Of a stretch of DNA of 21,051 bases, positions 1-6,030 are shown piece after piece (the stretch's first letter is position 1; every line of letters begins with the position of its first letter). Both the position numbers and the translations under genes were made by a program. This stretch comes from Desulfurococcales archaeon. GTDB lineage: Archaea; Thermoproteota; Thermoprotei_A; Sulfolobales; WAQK01. Under the pieces are notes generated by a model that was not told the origin of the DNA, ran no database searches, and saw nothing but the letters and a program-made list of their open reading frames with translations. Location: NCBI GenBank assembly GCA_027016915.1, contig JALURJ010000301.1:1-21051 (forward strand), written 5' to 3'.

Positions 1-710
1 CTGTAGGACCCGCCCTCACCCATCAGCTCCCTGAGGCGTTTCAGAACCCTCCCCACATCGTACTTGACCCTCCTCACCTCAAAGCTCAGCGTGTCGAGGT
101 CCAGGATAGCGTATGAGGCCCTAGGGTCTCCTCCCCCAGGCAGGCCTACGCTTCCAGGGTTAAATACGTGGGTTGCCGAGGAGGTTCTCCTGGACAGGGG
201 TGCATGGGTGTGGCCTACGAGAACGGCGTCTACTTCTCCAGGATTCTTCCTCAAATAGACACCGCCTGGCCTTAGCTCTCTTTCAAGCCTCCTCTCACTA
301 TACCAGGGGTGGATGCACCCGTAGAGTGGGTCCCTGGGCGAGCCGTGGGCCAGGATGAGGGTCCTGCTCCCAATCTCAAGCCTGGAGATCCGGGGAAGCC
401 CCTTTAGGAAGGCCAGGTCGTTGCGGGAGAGCATGTTTCGGGTAAGGCTCCTAAGCAGCTCTGCCGCCTCCCTATAGCTGTAGCCTACACCCATCTTCGA
501 CCTCTTGGAGGCTACGGCCCTGTCGTGGTCTCCCTGGAGCCAGACGTCGGGGCTAAGCCGCCTTAAAGCGTCAATAACCTCCAGGGGTGAGGGGCCGTAG
601 TTAACGACGTCCCCGAGGAAGATCACGTAGTCGTAGCTCCCGGCGTCGCCTAGAACAGCCTTAAGGGCTTCCAGGTTGCCGTGTACATCGGATATAACCA
701 GCATCTTCAA
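1..710 (-). CDS. Metallophosphoesterase (calcineurin-like, YfcE/MJ0936 type), C-terminus cut by window edge
   Basis: This is a partial two-metal phosphoesterase; the likely reaction is hydrolysis of a phosphodiester or phosphoprotein, and the substrate cannot be told. Numbering from the ATG at 704, the order of motifs is typical: D6-V-H8, then G31-D32 with N-Y-G-P following, then G58-D59-H60-D61, later A-H-G-S and G-H-T-H. The third motif is normally GNHD; here the Asn metal ligand reads as Asp. An in-frame TTG at 710 would add Met-Lys and lies about 14 bases after the 5' end predicted from the AT box at 745-754, so I took it as the start; ATG 704 is the alternative. The reading frame is open to base 1, so the C-terminus lies outside. 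It is divergent from the MBL-fold gene. Family is sure, cellular role is not. Confidence 0.85.
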   Translation of the reverse strand, partial: MKMLVISDVHGNLEALKAVLGDAGSYDYVIFLGDVVNYGPSPLEVIDALRRLSPDVWLQGDHDRAVASKRSKMGVGYSYREAAELLRSLTRNMLSRNDLAFLKGLPRISRLEIGSRTLILAHGSPRDPLYGCIHPWYSERRLERELRPGGVYLRKNPGEVDAVLVGHTHAPLSRRTSSATHVFNPGSVGLPGGGDPRASYAILDLDTLSFEVRRVKYDVGRVLKRLRELMGEGGSY

Positions 711-744
711 GACGTTTCGGGCCCGGTGACAGGGACTCCTCTTC

Positions 745-755
745 TATATTTAAAT
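745..755. promoter_or_regulatory. Shared divergent TATA element
   Basis: The AT-rich stretch TATATTTAAAT contains the palindrome ATTTAAAT and can be read as a TATA box in both directions. It sits about 26 bases before a 5' end that would give short leaders for the minus-strand phosphoesterase (start 710) and for the plus-strand MBL gene (start 788). A second, weaker AT box lies at 770-776. Confidence 0.5.
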
Positions 756-787
756 CCAAATGCTGGCCAGATATACCTGGGGATCCT

Positions 788-1549
788 GTGAAGACTCCTC
801 TACGCGTAGTTTTCCTGGGCACGGGCGCCGGCTCGCTTACCGATAGGATGGGCCTAGCCATACTATTGATGGTTGGCCAGGAGTACCTGCTGGTCGATGC
901 TGGGTACGGGGCCAACGTTCAGCTGGTTAGGGCCGGTATCGACCTGTGCAGGGTAAAGGTTATCCTCGTTACCCATCACCACATAGACCACTGCGGCGGG
1001 CTACCAAGCATATTCCACGACCTGAAGGCGCACGGCTGCCTGGAGCCCATCACGATATATGTTCCGCCGGAGGCGGAGGAGCCTGTGAAGACGCTTATAA
1101 GGCTCTTTGGCCCCCGCATCCCCCCGCCCCACATGATCGAGGTCGTGGAGGCGGGGCAGAGGGTAGAGGTCGGAGCCTACAAGGCGAGCTTCATGGAGGC
1201 TGTCCACCCCCTCCAGACGCTCTCGCCGGAGATCAGCGTGGCCGGGCTCCGGATACTCTACAGCAGCGACACGGCGCCCTACCCGGAGTTTAAGAGCCGG
1301 GCCAAAGGGGCAGACCTCTGCATACACGAAGCCACGCTCCCCGACCACATGGCAGAGCTGAGCTCCAGGTTCGGCCACTCCACCGTCAGCCAGGCAATAA
1401 AGACTTGCAAGGACTCGCGGCGCACAGCACTCGTCCACCTCACAACCCTCTCCGAGTCCCAGCTGGCCAGTCTAGCCACCGGCGAAAACATCATAGTTCC
1501 ACAGGACCTCGACGAACTCCTCGTTTCAAGCCCTAGGAGCAGTTTTTAG
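788..1549 (+). CDS. Metallo-beta-lactamase-fold metal-dependent hydrolase (RNase Z-like group)
   Basis: This 253-residue protein has the dinuclear-zinc site of the MBL superfamily: an N-terminal GTGAG strand-loop, the H63-x-H65-x-D67-H68 motif, then H140, the bridging D161 in SSDTAP, H180 in HEAT and H197 in GHST. The HEAT and GHST motifs and overall length match the tRNase Z/arylsulfatase-like branch, but HHHIDH replaces the usual HxHGDH and no exosite arm is obvious, so endonuclease activity on pre-tRNA is only one option. The start is GTG, preceded by GGGGAT as a possible ribosome site. The next gene begins 38 bases downstream in the same direction, so they may be co-transcribed. Family is secure; substrate unknown. 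Confidence 0.85.
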   Translation: MKTPLRVVFLGTGAGSLTDRMGLAILLMVGQEYLLVDAGYGANVQLVRAGIDLCRVKVILVTHHHIDHCGGLPSIFHDLKAHGCLEPITIYVPPEAEEPVKTLIRLFGPRIPPPHMIEVVEAGQRVEVGAYKASFMEAVHPLQTLSPEISVAGLRILYSSDTAPYPEFKSRAKGADLCIHEATLPDHMAELSSRFGHSTVSQAIKTCKDSRRTALVHLTTLSESQLASLATGENIIVPQDLDELLVSSPRSSF

Positions 1550-1587
1550 GACGGCCGCGGACAAGTAGTGGTGTTGGAGGGCCAGCT

Positions 1588-1839
1588 ATGTCGCTGTCGT
1601 GGGAGCCTGTATGGGAGGACTACGTGGCCGAGTACGCCGGCATCAGGGTGAAGACAAGGAGGGATAAGACGACGGGCCTCATAGAGTGTCCAATATGCGG
1701 GCCGACGGACAAGCCAGTATACCTTTACACGGATAAGGACCTGATAATGCATCTTACAGCCCACGCGAAGGGCATAATTGTCAGGCCTTCGAGGAGGAGA
1801 AAGGAGCAAGAGGAGCAGGAAGAGGAGACCCTGTTCTAA
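1588..1839 (+). CDS. Small C2H2-like zinc-binding protein
   Basis: This 83-residue protein carries a single C-P-I-C knuckle at about residues 35-38 and an H-L-T-A-H pair at about 55-59, the spacing of a C2H2 zinc finger. The C-terminal fifth is strongly charged, with a basic patch (RPSRRRK) followed by an acidic Glu-rich run. A strong ribosome binding site (GGAGGG) precedes the ATG. Such one-finger proteins are frequent in Crenarchaeota and are presumed to bind nucleic acid, which is inference here. The gene ends 10 bases before the DUF1152-like gene, suggesting one operon. Confidence 0.75.
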   Translation: MSLSWEPVWEDYVAEYAGIRVKTRRDKTTGLIECPICGPTDKPVYLYTDKDLIMHLTAHAKGIIVRPSRRRKEQEEQEEETLF

Positions 1840-1849
1840 CACGGAAACA

Positions 1850-2875
1850 ATGGTGGTGGTCTTGGGGCTGGCGGAGATCCTCGGCGCTTCGAAGAACCCT
1901 ATCCTCGTTGTAGGGATAGGCGGAGGAGGGGACGTGGTCTCAGGAGTCCATATAAAGCTCAGGCTTGAAACATGGGGAAACAGAGCATATTTAGGCGCCG
2001 TTCTCTGGGAGCGCTGGGTAAACGATCCGATGCCCGGCCCCATAGACGTTGAGGAACTCGACAACCACGAACCCCTAGGTAGGGATGCGGCGCTACTAGG
2101 CCCGGCGAGCAAGGCGTGCAGAGGCGGCAGATGCTTCAAGCCGCAGGCAGCAAGGGTGGCCGAAGCCCTAGGCCAGCCCGTTGTGGGCTTCTCTATAACA
2201 CGTGGCGCCAAGGGGTTCGCCAGGGCACTGGTCGACGCATCCGCAAAGCTGGGAGCACGCACAGTGATCGCCGTTGACGCTGGCGGCGACGTGCTGGCCC
2301 GCGGGGATGAGGAGGAACTCTGGAGCCCCCTGGCCGACCAGGTCTCGCTGGCTGGCCTCGTGGAGGCCGCCGAGAAGGCCGGGCTTAAAGCCCTGCTAGC
2401 CGTGCATGGCCTGGGCTGCGACGGCGAGATACCTAGGGAGAAGCTGCTGGAGAGGCTGGCATCTATAGCTAGGAGGGGAGGCCTCCTAGGCTTCGACGGC
2501 CTCTCCGCGGCGGATTTGGAGCTGCTGGACCGCGTCCTGGAGGTCGTTGTCACTGAGGCCAGCAGGCTTCCGAGGGAGGCCTTTTCAGGCGCCTACGGGT
2601 GGAGGAGCATGAGGAAGGGCACCAGGAGGGTGTGGCTGGATCCTCTCTCCGCTGTGACCGTGATACTGGACCCCCTAACTGTCTACCAGGACTCGCCCAT
2701 GGCCAGGGCTGTTGCAGGCACCGAGAGTATCTGGGAGGCCAGGGAGAAGCTCAACCTCATGGGGATTTATACCGAGCTCGACCTGGAGCTCGACATAGCT
2801 AGGCACGGCGCCGGGGATCTCGATGAGCTTAGGCGCAGGGGGAGGGAGAGGCTTCTAAGGCTCCGGTCCCTGTAG
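1850..2875 (+). CDS. DUF1152-like protein of unknown function
   Basis: This is a 341-residue protein. Near the N-terminus, after a short hydrophobic strand, comes a Gly-rich GIGGGGDVVSG loop (about residues 21-31) that looks like a nucleotide or phosphate-binding loop. A second conserved-looking block holds VIAVDAGGDVL near the middle. I recognise the overall pattern as the archaeal DUF1152 family, whose function is not known to me. The frame is open upstream to 1778, but that part overlaps the zinc-protein gene; the ATG at 1850 sits just after its stop and is followed by GTG GTG, so the true start may be up to two codons later. The 3' end overlaps the convergent thioredoxin gene by 21 bases. 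Confidence 0.75.
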   Translation: MVVVLGLAEILGASKNPILVVGIGGGGDVVSGVHIKLRLETWGNRAYLGAVLWERWVNDPMPGPIDVEELDNHEPLGRDAALLGPASKACRGGRCFKPQAARVAEALGQPVVGFSITRGAKGFARALVDASAKLGARTVIAVDAGGDVLARGDEEELWSPLADQVSLAGLVEAAEKAGLKALLAVHGLGCDGEIPREKLLERLASIARRGGLLGFDGLSAADLELLDRVLEVVVTEASRLPREAFSGAYGWRSMRKGTRRVWLDPLSAVTVILDPLTVYQDSPMARAVAGTESIWEAREKLNLMGIYTELDLELDIARHGAGDLDELRRRGRERLLRLRSL

Positions 2876-3304
2876 CCTGGAAAGAGCCTTCTTCACAGCC
2901 CTTTCCAGGGCCTCCACCGTGACGGCGCCTATCAGCGAGTCCACCTGCCTCCCCTCCAGGAATATTATTGTGGCCGGAATGGTTTCCACGCCATACCTCT
3001 CAGCTATCCTCGGCGCCTCGTCTATGTTAAGCCTGGCGAACCCCACCCTCCCAGGCTCCGAGTACCGCTTGGCGACATCCGTAAACATGGGCTCGTAAAC
3101 TATGCAGGGCGCGCACCACTCAGCCCAGAAATCGACCACGAGGAGCCTGTGCCTGGATAGTGCTTCGTCGAAGCTCTCCTCATCCAGCTCGACTACGGGG
3201 TCCCTCAGCATCTCCTCGATAATCCCAGCGTAGCTTGTGGAGAGCCTGGACACTATATTTACCAGCTCCTCTAACCTCTGCCTGCCCACCGGAGAGAGCA
3301 CCAC
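2855..3304 (-). CDS. Thioredoxin with N-terminal extension
   Basis: This 149-residue protein has a complete thioredoxin domain at about residues 38-145: the strand LLVVDFWAEW, the redox motif C64-A-P-C67, and the cis-proline loop TIPAT at P110. It should catalyse dithiol-disulfide exchange in the cytoplasm. The Trp-Ala-Glu-Trp-Cys context is standard, though Cys-Ala-Pro-Cys varies from the textbook CGPC. About 37 residues precede the domain and look helical; no signal peptide is seen. Two consecutive GTG codons begin the frame (3304 and 3301). A TATA-like GATAAAAGG lies 26 bases upstream, so the mRNA is probably leaderless. The gene converges on and overlaps the DUF1152-like gene. Confidence 0.9.
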   Translation of the reverse strand: MVLSPVGRQRLEELVNIVSRLSTSYAGIIEEMLRDPVVELDEESFDEALSRHRLLVVDFWAEWCAPCIVYEPMFTDVAKRYSEPGRVGFARLNIDEAPRIAERYGVETIPATIIFLEGRQVDSLIGAVTVEALERAVKKALSRLQGPEP

Positions 3305-3323
3305 CCAGTAGCTGGTTCTGGCT

Positions 3324-3332
3324 CCTTTTATC
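3324..3332 (-). promoter_or_regulatory. TATA box of thioredoxin gene
   Basis: On the minus strand GATAAAAGG is centred about 26 bases before the GTG start at 3304, the spacing expected for a leaderless archaeal transcript. Confidence 0.5.
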
Positions 3333-3367
3333 TCCTCCCACCGGGAGGGCGGGGGAGGATCATGGCG

Positions 3368-3380
3368 TAATTATTTTATT
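3368..3380 (+). promoter_or_regulatory. TATA box of ferredoxin gene
   Basis: The run AATTATTTTATTC stands out in GC-rich surroundings. It predicts a 5' end near 3401, leaving a leader of about 27 bases that contains the GGAGGTG ribosome site. Confidence 0.5.
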
Positions 3381-3427
3381 CGCCATGGCCCCCTATCTAT
3401 CATGGCAAAACTCTGGAGGTGGATTCC

Positions 3428-3673
3428 ATGGCCAAATATCGTGTCTGGATAGACAGGGATCAGTGTATATCCGACATGGTCTGTGTCTCCCTATGCCCCG
3501 ACGTCTTCGAGATGAGCGACGAGGATGGGAAGAGCCAGATCGTCGCCAACTTCAGGACGGACCCCAACAACCTGGCCGAGGGCGTGGTGCCTGAGGACCT
3601 TAAAGACTGTGTGCAGAACGCTGCCGATTCCTGCCCCGTGGCAATAATCCACATAGAGGCTGTTGAGGAGTAA
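3428..3673 (+). CDS. Single-cluster ferredoxin with Asp ligand (Pyrococcus furiosus type)
   Basis: This 81-residue electron carrier matches P. furiosus ferredoxin along its length. The cluster motif is C13-x2-D16-x2-C19-x3-C23-P, so the second cysteine of the usual CxxCxxCxxxCP is Asp. C69 in DSCPV is the fourth ligand. C23 and C61 correspond to the pair that forms a disulfide in the Pyrococcus protein, and the C61-C69 spacing is identical; the middle loop is longer by about eleven residues. From the family, the cluster is expected to interconvert between [4Fe-4S] and [3Fe-4S]. The ATG at 3428 is chosen because GGAGGTG at 3415-3421 sits at ideal distance; a GTG at 3419 overlaps that site. It is a plausible electron acceptor for oxidoreductases such as the one at 9921. 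Confidence 0.93.
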   Translation: MAKYRVWIDRDQCISDMVCVSLCPDVFEMSDEDGKSQIVANFRTDPNNLAEGVVPEDLKDCVQNAADSCPVAIIHIEAVEE

Positions 3674-3683
3674 CCTCGGTGTC

Positions 3684-3707
3684 GGGGCTTACCGGTTTTT
3701 TAGCCCC
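3684..3707. terminator. Hairpin with T-run between convergent genes
   Basis: GGGGCT (3684-3689) can pair with AGCCCC (3702-3707); the 12-base loop contains TTTTTT. It lies between the stops of the ferredoxin gene and the convergent gene at 3718. Confidence 0.4.
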
Positions 3708-3717
3708 ACCACCTTAT

Positions 3718-3972
3718 TTACCAGTTGTTAGCACGCCGCATCTGGCCCAGGTTCTCATCAACCCATAAAACCAGCTTCTCGACCCTCTCCCTACTGGGCA
3801 TTCTCCTAACCTCGCGGAAGAGCCTCGAATACAGGCCAGCAGCCCTCAGCAGCCTTATCAGCCTCTCCAGCAGGGTTCTGCCCTCGCTGTTGAGGTAGCC
3901 GAACCGGTCATAGTATTCCGGCCGCAGGAGCTCCTGAACCAGGAACTCCGCCTCACGCCTAGCCTGGGACAC
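3718..3972 (-). CDS. Small charged helical protein, unknown
   Basis: This 84-residue protein is not recognised. It is rich in Arg, Leu and Glu with no cysteine, no membrane segment and no signal peptide, and looks mainly alpha-helical (for example the stretch around LERLIRLLRAAG). The start is GTG, about 27 bases after a palindromic AT box at 3997-4006, which argues for a leaderless mRNA and a real gene. Its codon use resembles the neighbours. It is divergent from the eight-cysteine protein gene and may share its promoter region. Confidence 0.6.
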   Translation of the reverse strand: MSQARREAEFLVQELLRPEYYDRFGYLNSEGRTLLERLIRLLRAAGLYSRLFREVRRMPSRERVEKLVLWVDENLGQMRRANNW

Positions 3973-3996
3973 CCCGCCGCCCCCGTCATCCAGGCA

Positions 3997-4006
3997 CTAT
4001 TAATAG
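3997..4006. promoter_or_regulatory. Palindromic AT box between divergent genes
   Basis: CTATTAATAG is a perfect 10-base palindrome. It is about 25 bases from the minus-strand GTG at 3972. A second AT box (CTAATTAAG, about 4016-4024) is about 26 bases before the plus-strand GTG at 4047, so each gene may have its own box. Confidence 0.45.
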
Positions 4007-4046
4007 CTACAAACACTAATTAAGAGTGGCCGCAACATAGTGCCTG

Positions 4047-4451
4047 GTGGACCCGTTGCCCTGCCCGTGGCTAAAGGAGAACAAGTGCAGCTCGCCGAGG
4101 CTGGAGAAGCCCAGCGCGATGGTGGTGGACGAGAAGTGCCTATCGGGGCCCGAAGAATACCGGAGATGCAAGTATTTCGAAGAGTCGGGGGCGGCTCCGA
4201 AAAACCTGTTCTCCTACGAGAAGAAGCCTCTTGCCGGGGATAAACCCCACCCCCTAGTCTCAGCCCTCTACGAACCCGTGCTCAGCGACTGCCCCTTCTA
4301 CAGGCTTGAGGATGTTGGAGGATACTATGCAGCCTACTGCCATGGCCTGGAGCGATGGCTCGGCAGGCACGAGGTAGCCCTATGCAAACGCCATTGGACC
4401 ACATGTCCCGTAAGGAGGATAACAGCCGAAACCATGGGTTTCGCAAAGTAG
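4047..4451 (+). CDS. Eight-cysteine protein, unknown
   Basis: This 134-residue protein has eight cysteines in two sets of four: C6, C14, C31 and C41, then C82, C98, C113 and C120. Each set opens with Cys-Pro (CPWL, CPFY), and the second set closes with CPV. Between them lies a cysteine-free linker of about 40 residues. This suggests two similar metal sites, zinc or Fe-S, but no named family is recognised. No signal peptide or membrane segment is seen. The start is GTG, consistent with a leaderless mRNA from the AT box near 4016-4024. The gene converges on the coiled-coil regulator at 4478. That it is a gene is clear; function is open. Confidence 0.7.
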   Translation: MDPLPCPWLKENKCSSPRLEKPSAMVVDEKCLSGPEEYRRCKYFEESGAAPKNLFSYEKKPLAGDKPHPLVSALYEPVLSDCPFYRLEDVGGYYAAYCHGLERWLGRHEVALCKRHWTTCPVRRITAETMGFAK

Positions 4452-4477
4452 GATGAAGGAGTGCTGGGCCGTAGGCC

Positions 4478-5074
4478 TTACCGCGTCTCCAGGATCCTCC
4501 TGATCTCCTCGACGACCCTCTCACACCCCTGGAGCCTCTCCCTAAGCCTAGCGGCTTCCTCCTCTCTTTCCTTCAGCCTGGCCTCCAACCCATCAACCCT
4601 CTTCCTAAGCTCCTCGTTCTCCTGGGAGAGCCTGTTTAGCCTGGCCTCCAGCTCGGCCGCCCTCCTCTCAGCCGTGCGGAGCCTCTCGTACTCGTCGAGG
4701 GTCAGCTGTATCCCCGTATACGGCACTGTTAGCCTAAGCTCCCCCCTCACCAGCTTCTCGTAGGTCTCCCTCACCAGCCTGCCAGCCTTGGTTTTCCCGG
4801 AGAGATGAGCCCTGATCATGGTGGGGCTACGCCCTATCTCGTCGGCTATCCTGGAGACAGGGTAGCCAGCCTTCTCCCTGGCCAGTGCAGCGGCTGCCAC
4901 TGCCAGGCTGTCGATCCAGGTGGCCCTCTCGTAAGGGTCCTTTATCAGCTCCACCACCTCTGGGCGGTAGAGGGTTCCTATGATAAGCGCTGTTTCGAGC
5001 TTCTGGATCTCCCTCTTACCCGTGGGCCTGACAGGCACATCGCTCAGGTCCACCTCCAGCTTCTCCACACCCAT
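4478..5074 (-). CDS. Helix-turn-helix protein with C-terminal coiled coil
   Basis: This 198-residue protein has a helical N-terminal part (residues 20-65), a helix-turn-helix at about 69-93 (YPVSRIADEIGRSP then MIRAHLSG), a short linker, and a long heptad-like coiled coil from about 133 to the end, rich in Glu, Arg and Leu. It is probably a DNA-binding regulator or architectural protein that dimerises through the coil. I chose the ATG at 5074 because GGAGGAGGG lies just upstream; the open frame reaches 5188 but those residues look untranslated. An inverted repeat at 5138-5167 lies upstream of the promoter region and may be its own operator. The exact family is not recognised. Confidence 0.75.
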   Translation of the reverse strand: MGVEKLEVDLSDVPVRPTGKREIQKLETALIIGTLYRPEVVELIKDPYERATWIDSLAVAAAALAREKAGYPVSRIADEIGRSPTMIRAHLSGKTKAGRLVRETYEKLVRGELRLTVPYTGIQLTLDEYERLRTAERRAAELEARLNRLSQENEELRKRVDGLEARLKEREEEAARLRERLQGCERVVEEIRRILETR

Positions 5075-5137
5075 GTTTCCCTCCTCCACGCCGCCTCCCC
5101 CCGTAACATTAATGATTATGGCTTGATCTAAATCTAT

Positions 5138-5167
5138 GTTTCCCTGGATAAAAGTAGTCCAGGAAAC
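5138..5167. repeat. Inverted repeat / hairpin between two minus-strand genes
   Basis: GTTTC-C-CTGGA (5138-5148) pairs with TCCAG-GAAAC (5158-5167): ten base pairs with one bulged C and a nine-base AT-rich loop. On the minus strand it lies after the stop at 5197 and before the regulator start at 5074. It could terminate the upstream transcript or be an operator. Confidence 0.6.
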
Positions 5168-5196
5168 CGTTTTGGTTAGAGGATGCACGGAACAAA

Positions 5197-5598
5197 CTAC
5201 TCGTTCCTTAGGTACTCGTGGAGGGACGTCTCCAGGTCTGCCAGGAAGAGGGCAACGTCGTGGGGCAGGGTGGAGAACATCTTAAGGTTCGAAATCTGGT
5301 TGAGGAGCTCCTCAGCCTCGTACTCGGTCATCCTCCTAAACCCCTTATCGGCAAGATCCGCGAGCGTGGCGAGGGAGACCCTGAACTCCTTCAGAACCCT
5401 CGCTATCCTGGACGCGTTCTCGGCCTCGCGGAGGTAGAAGTCCCTCAGGTGCTCGGGGCCGCGGGACGCCTGGTCCAGGCTCCGCTGTGCCAGGTTTTCG
5501 TAGCGCTCGATAAGGTAGGCTACCCTGCTCATCGCCGCATCTACCCTTAGCCTCAGCAGCCTCAGCGCCATAACGTCGGACAGAACCATAACGCCCAT
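5197..5598 (-). CDS. Small all-helical protein, possibly ESCRT-III (Snf7/CdvB)-like
   Basis: This 133-residue protein appears wholly helical. An Arg/Leu-rich first helix (residues 10-45) is followed by a short turn (about 46-52) and a second long helix (53-85) that reads A-E-N-A-S-R-I-A-R-V-L-K-E with SLATL after it. That hairpin layout and the Ala-x-x-x-Ala-x-x-Ile-x-x-x-x-K spacing recall the alpha1-alpha2 hairpin of archaeal CdvB paralogs. It lacks room for the winged-helix tail of full CdvB. The resemblance is from memory and could be generic coiled coil. The start ATG is preceded by only a weak GATAGG site; CTTTTAACC about 30 bases upstream suggests a nearly leaderless mRNA. Confidence 0.65.
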   Translation of the reverse strand: MGVMVLSDVMALRLLRLRVDAAMSRVAYLIERYENLAQRSLDQASRGPEHLRDFYLREAENASRIARVLKEFRVSLATLADLADKGFRRMTEYEAEELLNQISNLKMFSTLPHDVALFLADLETSLHEYLRNE

Positions 5599-5667
5599 CC
5601 TATCAAATATCCTGGTAAGCGGTGTAGGGGTTAAAAGGGCTGAGGCTCCTGCCTCCCTGGGAATGGA

Positions 5668-5677
5668 AATATATATC
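5668..5677 (+). promoter_or_regulatory. TATA box of winged-helix gene
   Basis: AAATATATAT is the strongest TATA box in this part of the window. It predicts a 5' end near 5698, leaving a leader of about 19 bases before the ATG at 5717. Confidence 0.6.
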
Positions 5678-5685
5678 TATCCGTG

Positions 5686-5698
5686 GTGTATCCTACAC
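5686..5698 (+). promoter_or_regulatory. Putative operator at the transcription start
   Basis: GTGTA-TCC-TACAC is a perfect inverted repeat with five-base arms, covering the predicted start site of the winged-helix gene. A partial third copy of the half-site (GGTGTAA) lies at 5704-5710. Binding here would block transcription; autoregulation by the encoded protein is inference. Confidence 0.4.
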
Positions 5699-5716
5699 GT
5701 GCAGGTGTAAAGAGAG

Positions 5717-5983
5717 ATGTCCTCAAACCTCGGCGACAAGATAAAGTTGAGAGTTCTCTACGAGGATCCCGACATAGTAGTGGTGACGGCTCCCAACGAG
5801 GACGAGTTGAAACAAATTCTGATGGACCTCCTCAAGGAGCAGCCCATGAACCTTAAGGAGCTGCACGGCATACTGTCGGGCCTCGCCAGCGAGGACAAGA
5901 TAAGGAGAGCCCTTACCCGCCTGATGGAGCAGGACATGGTTGTCCTAGAACCCGACGGCAGGTATAAGGCCGTCGGCACATAG
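5717..5983 (+). CDS. Small winged-helix DNA-binding protein
   Basis: This 88-residue protein has an N-terminal beta-rich part (residues 8-25, ending VVVTAPNEDE) and a winged-helix domain at about 28-86. The domain runs helix LKQILMDLLKEQ, helix MNLKELHGIL, recognition-like helix EDKIRRALTRLMEQ, then the wing VVLEPDGRYKAV. It is most likely a transcription factor. The start ATG follows a purine-rich AGAGAG. It has a strong TATA box and a palindrome over the predicted start site, as expected for an autoregulated factor. It converges with the HAD gene. Confidence 0.75.
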   Translation: MSSNLGDKIKLRVLYEDPDIVVVTAPNEDELKQILMDLLKEQPMNLKELHGILSGLASEDKIRRALTRLMEQDMVVLEPDGRYKAVGT

Positions 5984-6030
5984 GTTTCTACCCTCTCTTC
6001 TCCATTTCTAAATATTGAGCTGTTTCTAGC

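Noticed and set aside
1546..2553. Long minus-strand open frame opposite the DUF1152-like gene
   Set aside because: Its translation is Ser/Pro/Arg-rich low complexity with no domain, as expected from the reverse of a GC-rich coding strand; the plus-strand protein has a recognisable family pattern.
5075..5188. Longer N-terminus of the HTH/coiled-coil protein
   Set aside because: The stretch contains the AT-rich promoter region and inverted repeat; the ATG at 5074 has a strong ribosome site.
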